Source: Abditibacteriota bacterium (GTDB taxonomy: Bacteria; Armatimonadota; UBA5829). From it: DNA of 50,930 nt. Positions 28,722 through 36,792 of this stretch are shown here, one piece after another. A program made the position numbers and the translations under genes. Within the stretch, counting starts at the first letter, position 1, and every line of letters starts with the position of its first letter. The stretch spans positions 86,035-136,964 of the forward strand of contig JAFZNQ010000076.1 of assembly GCA_017552965.1 (NCBI GenBank), given 5' to 3'. The notes under the pieces were generated by a model, which did not search any database, was not told where the DNA came from, and saw nothing but the letters and a program-made list of their open reading frames with translations.

Positions 28722-30773
28722 TCAGGAGGTGACCGACTCGTATTCTTTCAGGATGTCCTTCACCCGGCTGTCGATCTCGTCCCGGGTCCCGGAGGTGTCC
28801 CTGTCCTCCAGATCCCCCAGCAGCGTCACCGCTTCCAGATACTTTTCTTTGCCTTCCTCCAGCTCCCCGGGAGTCAGCATGCCGTTTACCAGACATATGA
28901 TGATGTAGTCCCGGTTGTCCAGCCACCTGGCGTATCTGTCGCAGGCTGCCCGGGCGTGCTCCTTTCCGGCCCGCAGGTCGTTTTCCATGAGGGCCTTGTC
29001 GGCAAAATACATGTGGGCGTCGCAATAGGAGGTGTTCACCATCTCGGGGACTCCCTTCACCTTTTCGTAGGGAGTCTTTTCCACCGTGAGGAGCCGGCCG
29101 TAATACCTGTCCGCCAGCTTGTTGTCCCCCTTTGCCACTCCGATCTCCGCCAGCTTTTTCATGGCTATCAGGGAATTGGGGTGGTATCGGAGGGCCTGCT
29201 CATACAGCTTCACCGCCTCCGGGCAGCCCGGGTCCTCTGCGTTGGCAAGGTCTGCCAGCTGCATATAGGGCTGATAGCTCTCCGGCGCTTCCCTCACGGC
29301 GTTTTTCAGCCTGGTCCGGGCCATAGAGGCGCTCTCCGTGTCCCTGGCGTAGCCGATCCACGCGGCGCTGTTGATGGGCACCATCCTGAGGGCGCTCTCA
29401 TAACGCCCGGTGTGGACAAACCAGTCGCCCAGACCGAACACGAACACCACCAGCATGCTCAAAAGGACGCACCGGGCCAATATGCTTTTGAGATACCCGG
29501 GAGCCGGGACCCGGCGGGGAGCCAGGCTCAGCAGGATGCCGGCGCACACGGCAAAGGACAGGCCCGTGGCCCCTATATACAGATCGCTGTCTGCCAGACT
29601 GTGGCACAGCAGGCCGCAGACGCCGGCGGTCAGACCCCCCGCCAGAAACACGGAGGCCTGAGGCGAACACTCTCCCAGCTCCGTCACAAAGAGCCTGTCC
29701 GGATGCCGGGCGGACCCAAAGGCGCCATAGAGCATGCAGAGCAGCCAGGCTCCCGCCAGGACGCTGCAGGGGATGCCGTATTCGTCGGCAAACTGCAAAA
29801 AGGAGTTGTGGGCGTGGGAGGTGAGGCCCGCCACTGTGTAGCGGGGATAAGCTTCTTCAAAACGGCCGGGACCCACTCCCAGCCAGGGATTGTCCAGACA
29901 CATGTCCGCTGCCGAGCGCCAGGTGTACAGCCTGAACTCTGCGGAATGGCTCTCGCTGCCTCCGCCGGAGGCGTTGGCCACTCTGCCCATGAGCCCCATG
30001 CCAAACAGTCCGAAGGCAGCCGCGATCAGCAGCGCGGTCACCGCCAGGTCCTTCTTGCCTATGGTGACCCTGCGGAGCATGAAGACCAGCGCCGCCAGGC
30101 CCGCCAGGAGCCCCACCAAGCCGAATTTGCTGCCCGTCAGGAACAGGGCCCCCAGAGTAAAAAAGAGCCCCACCGCAAGCAGCAGGCGCACGGTCTTGTG
30201 GGTAAAGGCAAAAAAGAGGGCTATGCCCACGGGGATGACCAGGGTCAGATAGCCGGCAAAAAAGTTGGGGTTGACAAAGCCGCCGAATATGCGGGGCACC
30301 CCTCCGGCAAAGAGCCGGGCGCCGTCCATAGCCAAAGCCTGAGCCACTGCCCTTACGCTGCAGAGAGCGGCTCCGCCAAAAAGCCCCAGGGCCGTGTAGA
30401 GGGCGATGTTCTTTTTGCCCGCCACCAGGCTCATGAGGACAGCCACGGCCGTCAGGGTCACAAAGCTGATGACGCTGACTGCAGACAGGTATCTGTCGGC
30501 GCTCCAAAAGAGCATGGAGGCCAGGCTGAAGACCAGCGCCGCCCCAAAGGACCAGAGCAGATACGGAGGGAATTCCGCTCCGTCGGAGACCTGCTTGTTG
30601 CCGAAATAAATATACACGCCCAGCGCCGCCAGATAGAGAGGGATCGCCACGGCGTAAAAGTTCATATTGCCTGCCATGAAGGGCGAGAGGGCCACGGAAA
30701 GGGGTATGAGCAGCAGGGACACCGCCGCCAGATCCGTCTTGCTCTCGGGCGCGGCTTTTTTAGTTCGCTTCAT
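28722..30773 (-). CDS. O-antigen ligase/polymerase-like membrane protein with TPR tail
   Basis: The 683-residue protein has about eleven membrane helices, a large extracytoplasmic loop in the WzyC (O-antigen ligase/polymerase) region (DNPWLGVGPGRFEEAYPRY, HAHNSFLQFADEYGI), and a C-terminal stretch (about 480-670) of tetratricopeptide-like helices. Relatives link O-antigen to lipid A or polymerise surface polysaccharide, in keeping with the lpt genes downstream. Its start overlaps the end of the antiporter gene by 14 bp. Family is clear; the exact reaction (ligase, polymerase or protein glycosylation) is not. Confidence 0.86.
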   Translation of the reverse strand: MKRTKKAAPESKTDLAAVSLLLIPLSVALSPFMAGNMNFYAVAIPLYLAALGVYIYFGNKQVSDGAEFPPYLLWSFGAALVFSLASMLFWSADRYLSAVSVISFVTLTAVAVLMSLVAGKKNIALYTALGLFGGAALCSVRAVAQALAMDGARLFAGGVPRIFGGFVNPNFFAGYLTLVIPVGIALFFAFTHKTVRLLLAVGLFFTLGALFLTGSKFGLVGLLAGLAALVFMLRRVTIGKKDLAVTALLIAAAFGLFGMGLMGRVANASGGGSESHSAEFRLYTWRSAADMCLDNPWLGVGPGRFEEAYPRYTVAGLTSHAHNSFLQFADEYGIPCSVLAGAWLLCMLYGAFGSARHPDRLFVTELGECSPQASVFLAGGLTAGVCGLLCHSLADSDLYIGATGLSFAVCAGILLSLAPRRVPAPGYLKSILARCVLLSMLVVFVFGLGDWFVHTGRYESALRMVPINSAAWIGYARDTESASMARTRLKNAVREAPESYQPYMQLADLANAEDPGCPEAVKLYEQALRYHPNSLIAMKKLAEIGVAKGDNKLADRYYGRLLTVEKTPYEKVKGVPEMVNTSYCDAHMYFADKALMENDLRAGKEHARAACDRYARWLDNRDYIIICLVNGMLTPGELEEGKEKYLEAVTLLGDLEDRDTSGTRDEIDSRVKDILKEYESVTS

Positions 30774-32103
30774 GCTCCTCTTCTCCCGCGCTGTATTTGG
30801 TCAGAGCCCACTTCAGCAGAGGCGGGGTCACCACCGTGGTTATGACCACCATGATCACTATGGCAGAGTAGGTCCCGGAAGATATGACGGCCTTGCCGTC
30901 AAGCATGAGCGTCATGCCGGTGGCTGCAAAGATGAGGCCCACCTCCCCTCTGGGGATCATGCCCAGGCCCACTATCAGCCGGTTCACGCTCTTGTCCGTG
31001 ACCCCCAGGCCGCAGGCCTGCTTGCCGATAATGGCGCACACGGTCAGCACCGCCGCAAACACCAGCACGCTGCTGTTGCCAAAGGAGGTGATATCCACAG
31101 TGGCGCCCATGCGCACGAAGAAGATGGGCACCAGCATGCCGGCTATGGGGGCGATGAGGCTGTCCACTCTCATCTCACGGAACTTGCGTATGTCTCTCCA
31201 CTGGACCTCGTCCAGCACCAGACCGGCGGCAAAAGCGCCCACGATGCCGGCCAGCCCCATCAGTGAGGCTATGTAGCTGAGGCCGAAGCAAAACACCAGG
31301 GCTATACACAGCATGATATTGTCGGAGCGCAGGTGTGAGGCCACGGCAAAGACCTTTTTGGCCACCCGGCGGCCGAAGGCCAGCACCACGCCCAGAAAGA
31401 GTATGCTCTTGCCTATGATCAGCAGTATGCTGACGGGAGACAGAGCCTCTCCTCCGGAGGCGGCCTTTACCAGCCCTGTGATGATGGCCAGGACAATGAG
31501 CCCCTGCACGTCGTCAATGACTGCGGCCCCCAGTATGATGCGGGCTTCCTTGGTGTGCACCTTGCCCAGATCCATCAGCACCCGGGCAGTGATGCCCACG
31601 CTGGTAGCGCACAGGGTGGCGCCTATAAACATCTGGCCGTACAGGCCCTCGTCCTTCAGAAAGACGGCGGCGGCTCCCCACCCCAGCAGAAACGGCACCA
31701 CCACGCCCACCGTGGCAGACAAAAAGGCGGAGGCGCCCACCTTGGCCATTTTGGCTATGTCCGATTCGAGGCCCACCTGAAACAGCAGGAATATGACGCC
31801 TATCTCCGACAGCACCGCTATGTTGTTGTCGGTGGCCACGAAGGCGAACCAATTGATGTGGAAGAGATTCAGATTGCCTATGAGGATGCCGAACACCAGC
31901 TCGCCCAGCACCGCAGGCTGGCCCAGTCTGACAAACAGATCGCCGCCCAGCTTGGCAACCACTATGATGATAATGAGTCCCAGCAGTATGTGATGCACCT
32001 GACCGGCCACGTCTCCGCCGGAGGCAAAAAGCTCGCCGGAAGCCAGAGTCATCAGAAGCAGTATGGGGATCATACGCGGCATGGAATGCAATTTCTTAAA
32101 CAA
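30760..32103 (-). CDS. cation/proton antiporter, CPA2 (Na+/H+ or K+/H+) family
   Basis: The 447-residue protein has about 12-13 helices and an extra N-terminal hydrophobic segment. CPA2 signs are LGELVFGILIGN, IGVIFLLFQVGLESD, and the ion-binding motif GAAVIDDVQGLIVLA with its Asp-Asp pair; GMIPRGEVGLIFA is a later family motif. It exchanges Na+ or K+ for protons. No cytoplasmic TrkA domain is present. The start is a TTG at 32103 with GGGAGAG upstream; an ATG seven codons later is an alternative. A promoter with TTGACA lies just upstream. Confidence 0.9.
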   Translation of the reverse strand: MFKKLHSMPRMIPILLLMTLASGELFASGGDVAGQVHHILLGLIIIIVVAKLGGDLFVRLGQPAVLGELVFGILIGNLNLFHINWFAFVATDNNIAVLSEIGVIFLLFQVGLESDIAKMAKVGASAFLSATVGVVVPFLLGWGAAAVFLKDEGLYGQMFIGATLCATSVGITARVLMDLGKVHTKEARIILGAAVIDDVQGLIVLAIITGLVKAASGGEALSPVSILLIIGKSILFLGVVLAFGRRVAKKVFAVASHLRSDNIMLCIALVFCFGLSYIASLMGLAGIVGAFAAGLVLDEVQWRDIRKFREMRVDSLIAPIAGMLVPIFFVRMGATVDITSFGNSSVLVFAAVLTVCAIIGKQACGLGVTDKSVNRLIVGLGMIPRGEVGLIFAATGMTLMLDGKAVISSGTYSAIVIMVVITTVVTPPLLKWALTKYSAGEEEHEAN

Positions 32104-32144
32104 TATATCTCTCCCGCTGTTTTTTTCTCAAAATACCATATTAT

Positions 32145-32173
32145 ATTTTATATGTTCCCGCCCGGTTTGTCAA
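32145..32173 (-). promoter_or_regulatory. promoter of the antiporter / O-antigen-ligase-like operon
   Basis: The minus strand reads TTGACA, a 17-nt spacer, TAAAAT. It diverges from the tRNA-Leu promoter. Confidence 0.75.
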
Positions 32174-32207
32174 ACGCCGGGATCCCGGCCTTTTTTTGAG
32201 CGGGGTA

Positions 32208-32236
32208 TTGACTTGCGGCCGGAAGTATAGTAAAAT
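32208..32236 (+). promoter_or_regulatory. promoter of tRNA-Leu
   Basis: TTGACT, a 17-nt spacer and TAAAAT, 13 bases before the tRNA 5' end. Confidence 0.75.
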
Positions 32237-32249
32237 AATAGTGTGACCC

Positions 32250-32337
32250 GGGGATGTGGCGGAATGGCAGACGCGCTTGGTTGAGGGCCAAGTGAGGGCA
32301 TTTCCTCATGTGAGTTCGACTCTCACCATCCCCACCA
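32250..32337 (+). tRNA. tRNA-Leu(GAG)
   Basis: A class II tRNA of 88 nt with encoded CCA. The acceptor stem is GGGGATG/CATCCCC, the anticodon stem CTTGG/CCAAG holds loop TTGAGGG (anticodon GAG), and there is a long variable arm and T-loop GTTCGAC. Confidence 0.96.
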
Positions 32338-32342
32338 GAGAG

Positions 32343-32371
32343 AGCAGAGCCTTGGCTCTGCTTTTTGTTTT
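32343..32371 (+). terminator. intrinsic terminator after tRNA-Leu
   Basis: AGCAGAGCC-TT-GGCTCTGCT is followed by TTTTGTTTT. It separates the tRNA from the dehydrogenase trio. Confidence 0.85.
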
Positions 32372-32404
32372 ATCCGCCGGCGCAGCCGGCATCGGGAGAA
32401 GGAT

Positions 32405-33220
32405 ATGGTCGATTATGGATTGACAGGCAAGACTGTCCTGATCACAGGGGCCAACAACCCTCAGGGCATAGGGGCCGCCACGGCTCTGGCCTTTGCCCGC
32501 CAGGGGGCCAGGGTGGCTCTGGTGTTCAAAAGGGTGCCGAGACCCTGGGACGAGCAAAAGACCGGGCTCAACGGGCCGGACAGGTATTACAAGGCCAACG
32601 CCGGGGACGCCGGCGACACGGAAAGCAGGCTGCGGGCAGCCGGGGCCGACTGCATGGTCATCGAAAGCGACATATCGGACGAGGAGCGGGTCAGGGACAT
32701 ATACGCCCGGGTGGCGGAGCGCTTTGGCCGGGTCCGCGTTCTGGTGAACAACGCTGCCGCAGACGACGAGACCGGCCGGGACACCTCGGAGACCGTGACA
32801 GGGCAGGTCATAGACGACACCTTTGCAGTCAACGTCCGAGGCAGCCTGCTGATGATCCGGGAATTCATCAGACAAAGGGACGAAGGCGGCGGCAGAGTGA
32901 TCAACGTGTCCACGGATTCGGCGCAGGTATTTGCGGGACAGATCACCTACGGAGCCAGCAAGGCGGCTCTGGAAGCCCTTACCCGCAGCATAGCCATGGA
33001 GACCGGCAAATACGGCATCACCGTGAACTGCGTGGCTCCGGGCCCTACTCAGACCGGCTGGATAGACGCAGATCTGGAAAAGGCGGTCATCCCCCTGATA
33101 CCCATGGGAGAGCTGATCAGGCCGGAGGATATAGCCGACGCCATCCTGTTTCTGGCCGGCGACCGGGCGAGAATGCTGACCGGGCAGGTGATAAAGGTGT
33201 CCGGCGGACACGCCCTGTGA
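32405..33220 (+). CDS. short-chain dehydrogenase/reductase (SDR, FabG-like)
   Basis: The 271-residue protein has an NAD(P) loop TGANNPQGIGAA that is longer than the classic TGxxxGIG, as in some extended FabG-like enzymes. It also has the NNAA motif, Ser in NVSTDSAQV, and YGASKAAL with the catalytic Tyr and Lys. It should be an NAD(P)H-dependent oxidoreductase on a small carbonyl or alcohol; substrate unknown. AGAAGGAT lies directly upstream of the ATG. Its TGA overlaps an in-frame GTG of the next gene. Confidence 0.9.
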   Translation: MVDYGLTGKTVLITGANNPQGIGAATALAFARQGARVALVFKRVPRPWDEQKTGLNGPDRYYKANAGDAGDTESRLRAAGADCMVIESDISDEERVRDIYARVAERFGRVRVLVNNAAADDETGRDTSETVTGQVIDDTFAVNVRGSLLMIREFIRQRDEGGGRVINVSTDSAQVFAGQITYGASKAALEALTRSIAMETGKYGITVNCVAPGPTQTGWIDADLEKAVIPLIPMGELIRPEDIADAILFLAGDRARMLTGQVIKVSGGHAL

Positions 33221-33240
33221 AGGCAAAGGCAGAAGACGCC

Positions 33241-33792
33241 ATGATAGTCATCATTACAGGCGCCTCCCACACGGGCAAGACCCTTCTGGCCCAGAGGCTG
33301 CTGGAAAAATACCGCATTCCCTATCTGTCCGCCGACCATCTGAAGATGGGCCTCATACGCAGCGGCATGACCCGGCTCACGCCGGAGGACGACGCCCTGC
33401 TGACGGGATACCTGTGGCCCCTGCTGCGGGAAATGATCAAGACAGCCATAGAAAACCGCCAAAGCCTCACGGTGGAGGGCTGCTACGTCCCCTTTGACTG
33501 GCGGAAGGACCTGGAGCCCGAATACCTGCGCCACGTGCGTTTTGTCTGTCTGGCCCTGACGGCAGAGTATATAGACGCCCGGTATGAAGACATAGTCCGG
33601 CACGCCTGCGACATAGAGGCTCGGCTGACGCCGTCGCCCTCCCGGGACGCTCTCGCGGCGGACAACAGGGCATATATCGAAGGCTTTCGCCGGGCCGGCG
33701 AAAGAGTCGCGCTGATAGACTCGGACTGGGAAGGCGCCGTCGGGGCTATTGCGGAAGAAATAGCGGAGGAAAAGCAGACACAAGGGTCATGA
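33241..33792 (+). CDS. P-loop NTPase, small kinase-like
   Basis: The 183-residue protein begins IVIITGASHTGKTLLAQRL (Walker A) followed by SADHLKMGLIRSG, a pattern like adenylate-kinase or 2-phosphoglycerate-kinase-type small P-loop kinases. Later it has TVEGCYVPFDW and an Arg-rich lid-like region. Substrate cannot be assigned. The ATG at 33241 is used here; a GTG at 33217 in the same frame would overlap the dehydrogenase stop (GTGA) and add eight residues. Its stop overlaps the next ATG (ATGA), so the three genes are translated together. Confidence 0.8.
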   Translation: MIVIITGASHTGKTLLAQRLLEKYRIPYLSADHLKMGLIRSGMTRLTPEDDALLTGYLWPLLREMIKTAIENRQSLTVEGCYVPFDWRKDLEPEYLRHVRFVCLALTAEYIDARYEDIVRHACDIEARLTPSPSRDALAADNRAYIEGFRRAGERVALIDSDWEGAVGAIAEEIAEEKQTQGS

Positions 33793-34439
33793 ACTACCGC
33801 ATCATAGACAAGGACACCTATTACCGCAGCGGCGTCTATCGCCACTTTACGGAGGACTGCAAGTGCTCCGTCAGCATGACGGCCGGGGTGGACGTGACGG
33901 AGCTGGCAGAGCATTCCCGCAGGGCGGGGGCGAAGTTTTATCTCGATTTTCTCTATCTCCTGTCCCGGGCCCTGAACAGCCGGGACGACTACAAAATGGG
34001 GTATCTGTGGCAAACCGATGAGCTGGTGTGCTATGACACGATCCACCCCATCCAATACGTGTTTCACGAGGACACGGAGACCTGCACTCCCGTCTATTCC
34101 CGCTACTCGCCGGACTACGACCGCTTTTACCGGGAGGCGCTGGCAGATCTGGAAAAGGCAAAAAAGACCCGGGAATACCTGCTCGACGCGGCCGGCCACC
34201 CCAACTGGTTCGACGCCTCCTGTATCCCCTGGCTCTCCTACGATTCCCTCTCGGTGGAGCTGCCGGACGGCTATCTCTATTTTGTCCCCATAGTCAACTG
34301 GGGGAGATACCGCTCCGAAAACGGCAGGCTCGTGATGCCCGTCACGGTCCGCCTGAACCACGCTGTGGCTGACGGCTACCTGGTGGCTATGGTGTTTAGG
34401 CTGCTGGAGCGGGAGATGGCGGCTTTTACAGCCAGGTGA
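33789..34439 (+). CDS. chloramphenicol-acetyltransferase (CatA)-like protein
   Basis: The 216-residue protein matches type-A CAT length. RLNHAVADGYLVAMVF corresponds to the HHAVCDG active-site motif with the catalytic His, and the Ser-containing region PWLSYDSL is also seen. Many such homologues in anaerobes acetylate substrates other than chloramphenicol, so antibiotic resistance is not proven. It is the last gene of the overlapping trio, followed by a bidirectional terminator. Confidence 0.88.
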   Translation: MNYRIIDKDTYYRSGVYRHFTEDCKCSVSMTAGVDVTELAEHSRRAGAKFYLDFLYLLSRALNSRDDYKMGYLWQTDELVCYDTIHPIQYVFHEDTETCTPVYSRYSPDYDRFYREALADLEKAKKTREYLLDAAGHPNWFDASCIPWLSYDSLSVELPDGYLYFVPIVNWGRYRSENGRLVMPVTVRLNHAVADGYLVAMVFRLLEREMAAFTAR

Positions 34440-34446
34440 CAGACAG

Positions 34447-34474
34447 AAAAAGCAGAGCCTTCGCTCTACTTTTT
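34447..34474. terminator. bidirectional terminator between convergent genes
   Basis: AAAAAGCAGAGC-CTTC-GCTCTACTTTTT has one mismatch and U-tracts both ways. It serves the CAT-like gene and the GH127 gene. Confidence 0.78.
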
Positions 34475-34476
34475 GT

Positions 34477-36576
34477 TTATTCTGCGTATTCGAGAGTCCA
34501 TCGGAAGGGCTCTCCGGCGAGGACCGCCCCGCCCTGCCCGTCCGGCGAGGCAAACCTGTTGCGGCTCACTATATACCACCTGCCCTCCCGGTCGCTGATG
34601 AGGCGCAGCCTGCCCTTTGCTCCCCCGGCATGCAAATAGTCGTCCAGGTATTTGTCCCCGGTCCGCAGGAGGTGATATCCTGCGATATCCGGCTCTGCCT
34701 CAAACAGCGCCTTTGCCGGCGACAGCAGGAGCCTGCCCTCCGGGTCCGGGCTCAGATACAGGTCTCCGGCTGAGATATAAAACCGGAGTTTGTCCGGAGT
34801 CCACCAGTTTGCGGTGGGGAACCAGCAGGTCATCAGGGACTCCTCGTCCAGAGTCTTGCCGCAGGAAGCGTAGTCTGACACCGTGAAGCTGCCGCCGCCC
34901 TCCTCGGCTATTTCCAACGTCAAGAGAGCGGGAAAGGCTCCGTTGATGCAGGGCCTGACAAAGACGGCCCCATCCTTTTGCGCAGGTCTGTAGATCCGGA
35001 CCATATCCCCTCCCGCGCGGGCGTCCCGGGCCAGCGCCAGAGGCCCTCTCTGCAGGGCAAAGTGCTCCTCGCAGGCCTCGGTCCGTCCGGGCAGGGCCCG
35101 GATGATGCGGGTGGTCATATCCATCTCCAGCTCCACCAGATCCCCCCGGGACCATTTGCGGCGGATGACCGTCCAGCCCGGCTCTGTCTCCAGGGCCTCG
35201 CCGTTCAGCCGCAGACTTGCGCTGCCGCACCAGCCGGGTATGCGCAGACTGAGGGCAAAGCTGCTGTCGCTCTCCACCCTGATCCTCACGCTGCCTTCCG
35301 TCGGATAGCCTGTGCTGACGTCCAGAGCGCCGAAAGGCAGCTCGGCCCGGCCGGTCTCGTAAAAACACACGCGGCAGCCCTCGCCGTCGGTCATCACGGC
35401 GCAAAGAGGCATGAGCCCGGTGGCAGCGGAGCCTATGCATTCGCAGCAGCCGTAGCTGCCTCCGTCCGCGAGAGGCTTTTCGCCGCCCCGGGCCCGGCCC
35501 CGCCAGGAAAACAGCAGGGCTGCGTAGCTGTCAAAGGGATGCTCTTTTTCCGGCAGGTTCACGGCAGACAGGACGGCGTTGTAGGCGGCCCTTTCCATAG
35601 CGTCGGCGTAGCGGGCCTTGCCGGTGATCTCCAGCAGCCTTTCGGCAAATTTCAGCCAGGTGACCGACACGCAGTTTTCCTGCATGATATCGGTCAGCGA
35701 GGGGTCGCTCTGCAGACAGGCGGCATTGTTCAGCAGCTCCCCTTCGGCGCCGCAGCAGCCTATGATGGTGACGTCGCTCTTTTCCATGGAGTCAAAGAAG
35801 TTCTCCGCCATCCGGAGATATTTGTCCTCGCCCGTCACCTTGTAATACTCGCAGATACCCTCGAAGCAGGAGATCATCTCGTAGGCCTTGTCCACCCCGT
35901 ACTGACAGGGATACACCCGGTTTTCCAGAGCCAGCTCAAATATATTGCACCAGTCGCAGCCGCCGCAGTCTATGATGTATCGGGCAAAGTCCAGATACCG
36001 CTGCTCGCCGGTCAGGACGTGCAGCCTCACCATAGGCTCCAGTATGGAATTGGAGTTCATGGCGCCCCAGTCGGCAGAGGTCTTGCGTATATCCAGTCCC
36101 CCGGGGCCTATCTTGCCGAGGATGTAGTCGGCGTGCCTCTTGCAGGCGGCCACTATCCTCTCCCTCAACCCCGGCTCAGGACAGCAGATATCCAAATAAT
36201 ACTCCATGGCCAGCAGCACGTATTTGCGGCACCACATATCCCAGCCCGCAAACTCAGTGTCCACCGTATAGGTGGAAAACCGCCCCAGCTCGTCCTGAGT
36301 GGTGAGCATATCCTCCACCGTGTCCGTCAGGACCCCAAGGAGTTCTTCGTCCCGGGTGTATCCGTAGGTGATGCAGGCTCCCCGGAGCATCTTGCCCCAG
36401 TATTCCCCGGCCCAGGCCCGGGTCGCCCCGTCCTTACGGACTCTGTATTCGTTGACGAACTTGGCCCACAGGCCTCTTCGCTTCAATTCCTTGTCCGCTA
36501 TCAGACGGCAGGCGCCGTCCAGAACGCCCTGCCATTTCTGAGCCCCCGCAGGGCAGATGTTCATGACCTTGTTCAT
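34477..36576 (-). CDS. GH127 beta-L-arabinofuranosidase-like protein (copy 2)
   Basis: The 699-residue protein has an (alpha/alpha)6-barrel core and beta-rich C-terminal part. The zinc/thiol catalytic set of GH127 is visible: Glu300 and Cys302 in QENCVSVTW, and Cys377-Cys378 in YGCCECIGS, one of the latter being the nucleophile in characterised HypBA1. The family hydrolyses beta-L-arabinofuranosides. No signal peptide is seen, so it may act in the cytoplasm on imported oligosaccharides. GGAGG before the ATG at 36576 decides the start over a longer frame. It has its own promoter and terminator and is a close paralogue of the gene at 36793. The last 100 residues look like a lectin-type addition. 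Confidence 0.88.
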   Translation of the reverse strand: MNKVMNICPAGAQKWQGVLDGACRLIADKELKRRGLWAKFVNEYRVRKDGATRAWAGEYWGKMLRGACITYGYTRDEELLGVLTDTVEDMLTTQDELGRFSTYTVDTEFAGWDMWCRKYVLLAMEYYLDICCPEPGLRERIVAACKRHADYILGKIGPGGLDIRKTSADWGAMNSNSILEPMVRLHVLTGEQRYLDFARYIIDCGGCDWCNIFELALENRVYPCQYGVDKAYEMISCFEGICEYYKVTGEDKYLRMAENFFDSMEKSDVTIIGCCGAEGELLNNAACLQSDPSLTDIMQENCVSVTWLKFAERLLEITGKARYADAMERAAYNAVLSAVNLPEKEHPFDSYAALLFSWRGRARGGEKPLADGGSYGCCECIGSAATGLMPLCAVMTDGEGCRVCFYETGRAELPFGALDVSTGYPTEGSVRIRVESDSSFALSLRIPGWCGSASLRLNGEALETEPGWTVIRRKWSRGDLVELEMDMTTRIIRALPGRTEACEEHFALQRGPLALARDARAGGDMVRIYRPAQKDGAVFVRPCINGAFPALLTLEIAEEGGGSFTVSDYASCGKTLDEESLMTCWFPTANWWTPDKLRFYISAGDLYLSPDPEGRLLLSPAKALFEAEPDIAGYHLLRTGDKYLDDYLHAGGAKGRLRLISDREGRWYIVSRNRFASPDGQGGAVLAGEPFRWTLEYAE

Positions 36577-36675
36577 TGATCCTCCGTGTATGACGCCGGC
36601 GCAGCCCGGGCGCCGCTTTTTCCCTTGCGCCCGGAGAGCAGCCTGTCCGGGCCTTTGCGGGACCTTGTCCACCTT

Positions 36676-36705
36676 ATTATACCCTGTTTAGCAGTCTTTG
36701 TCCAA
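36676..36705 (-). promoter_or_regulatory. promoter of the GH127 gene at 34477
   Basis: The minus strand reads TTGGAC, an 18-nt spacer and TATAAT, with a leader of about 95 bases. Confidence 0.7.
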
Positions 36706-36739
36706 CACCGGCGGACCTGCCCGGCGGCAAGACGGAAAT

Positions 36740-36770
36740 AAAAAAAGGCAGAGCCGAAATGCTCTGCCTT
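36740..36770 (-). terminator. intrinsic terminator after the GH127 gene at 36793
   Basis: The minus strand reads AAGGCAGAGC-ATTTCG-GCTCTGCCTT then TTTTT. Confidence 0.85.
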
Positions 36771-36792
36771 GCTGCGCCGGAGGCGCGTATGG

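Noticed and set aside
32175-32199. GCCGGGATCCCGGC followed by a T-run, as a plus-strand terminator
   Set aside because: The palindrome has no loop, and no plus-strand gene lies upstream of it.
33217-33240. GTG start of the P-loop gene overlapping the dehydrogenase stop
   Set aside because: It is possible, but no ribosome site fits it and the ATG at 33241 begins right before the Walker A strand; kept only as an alternative.
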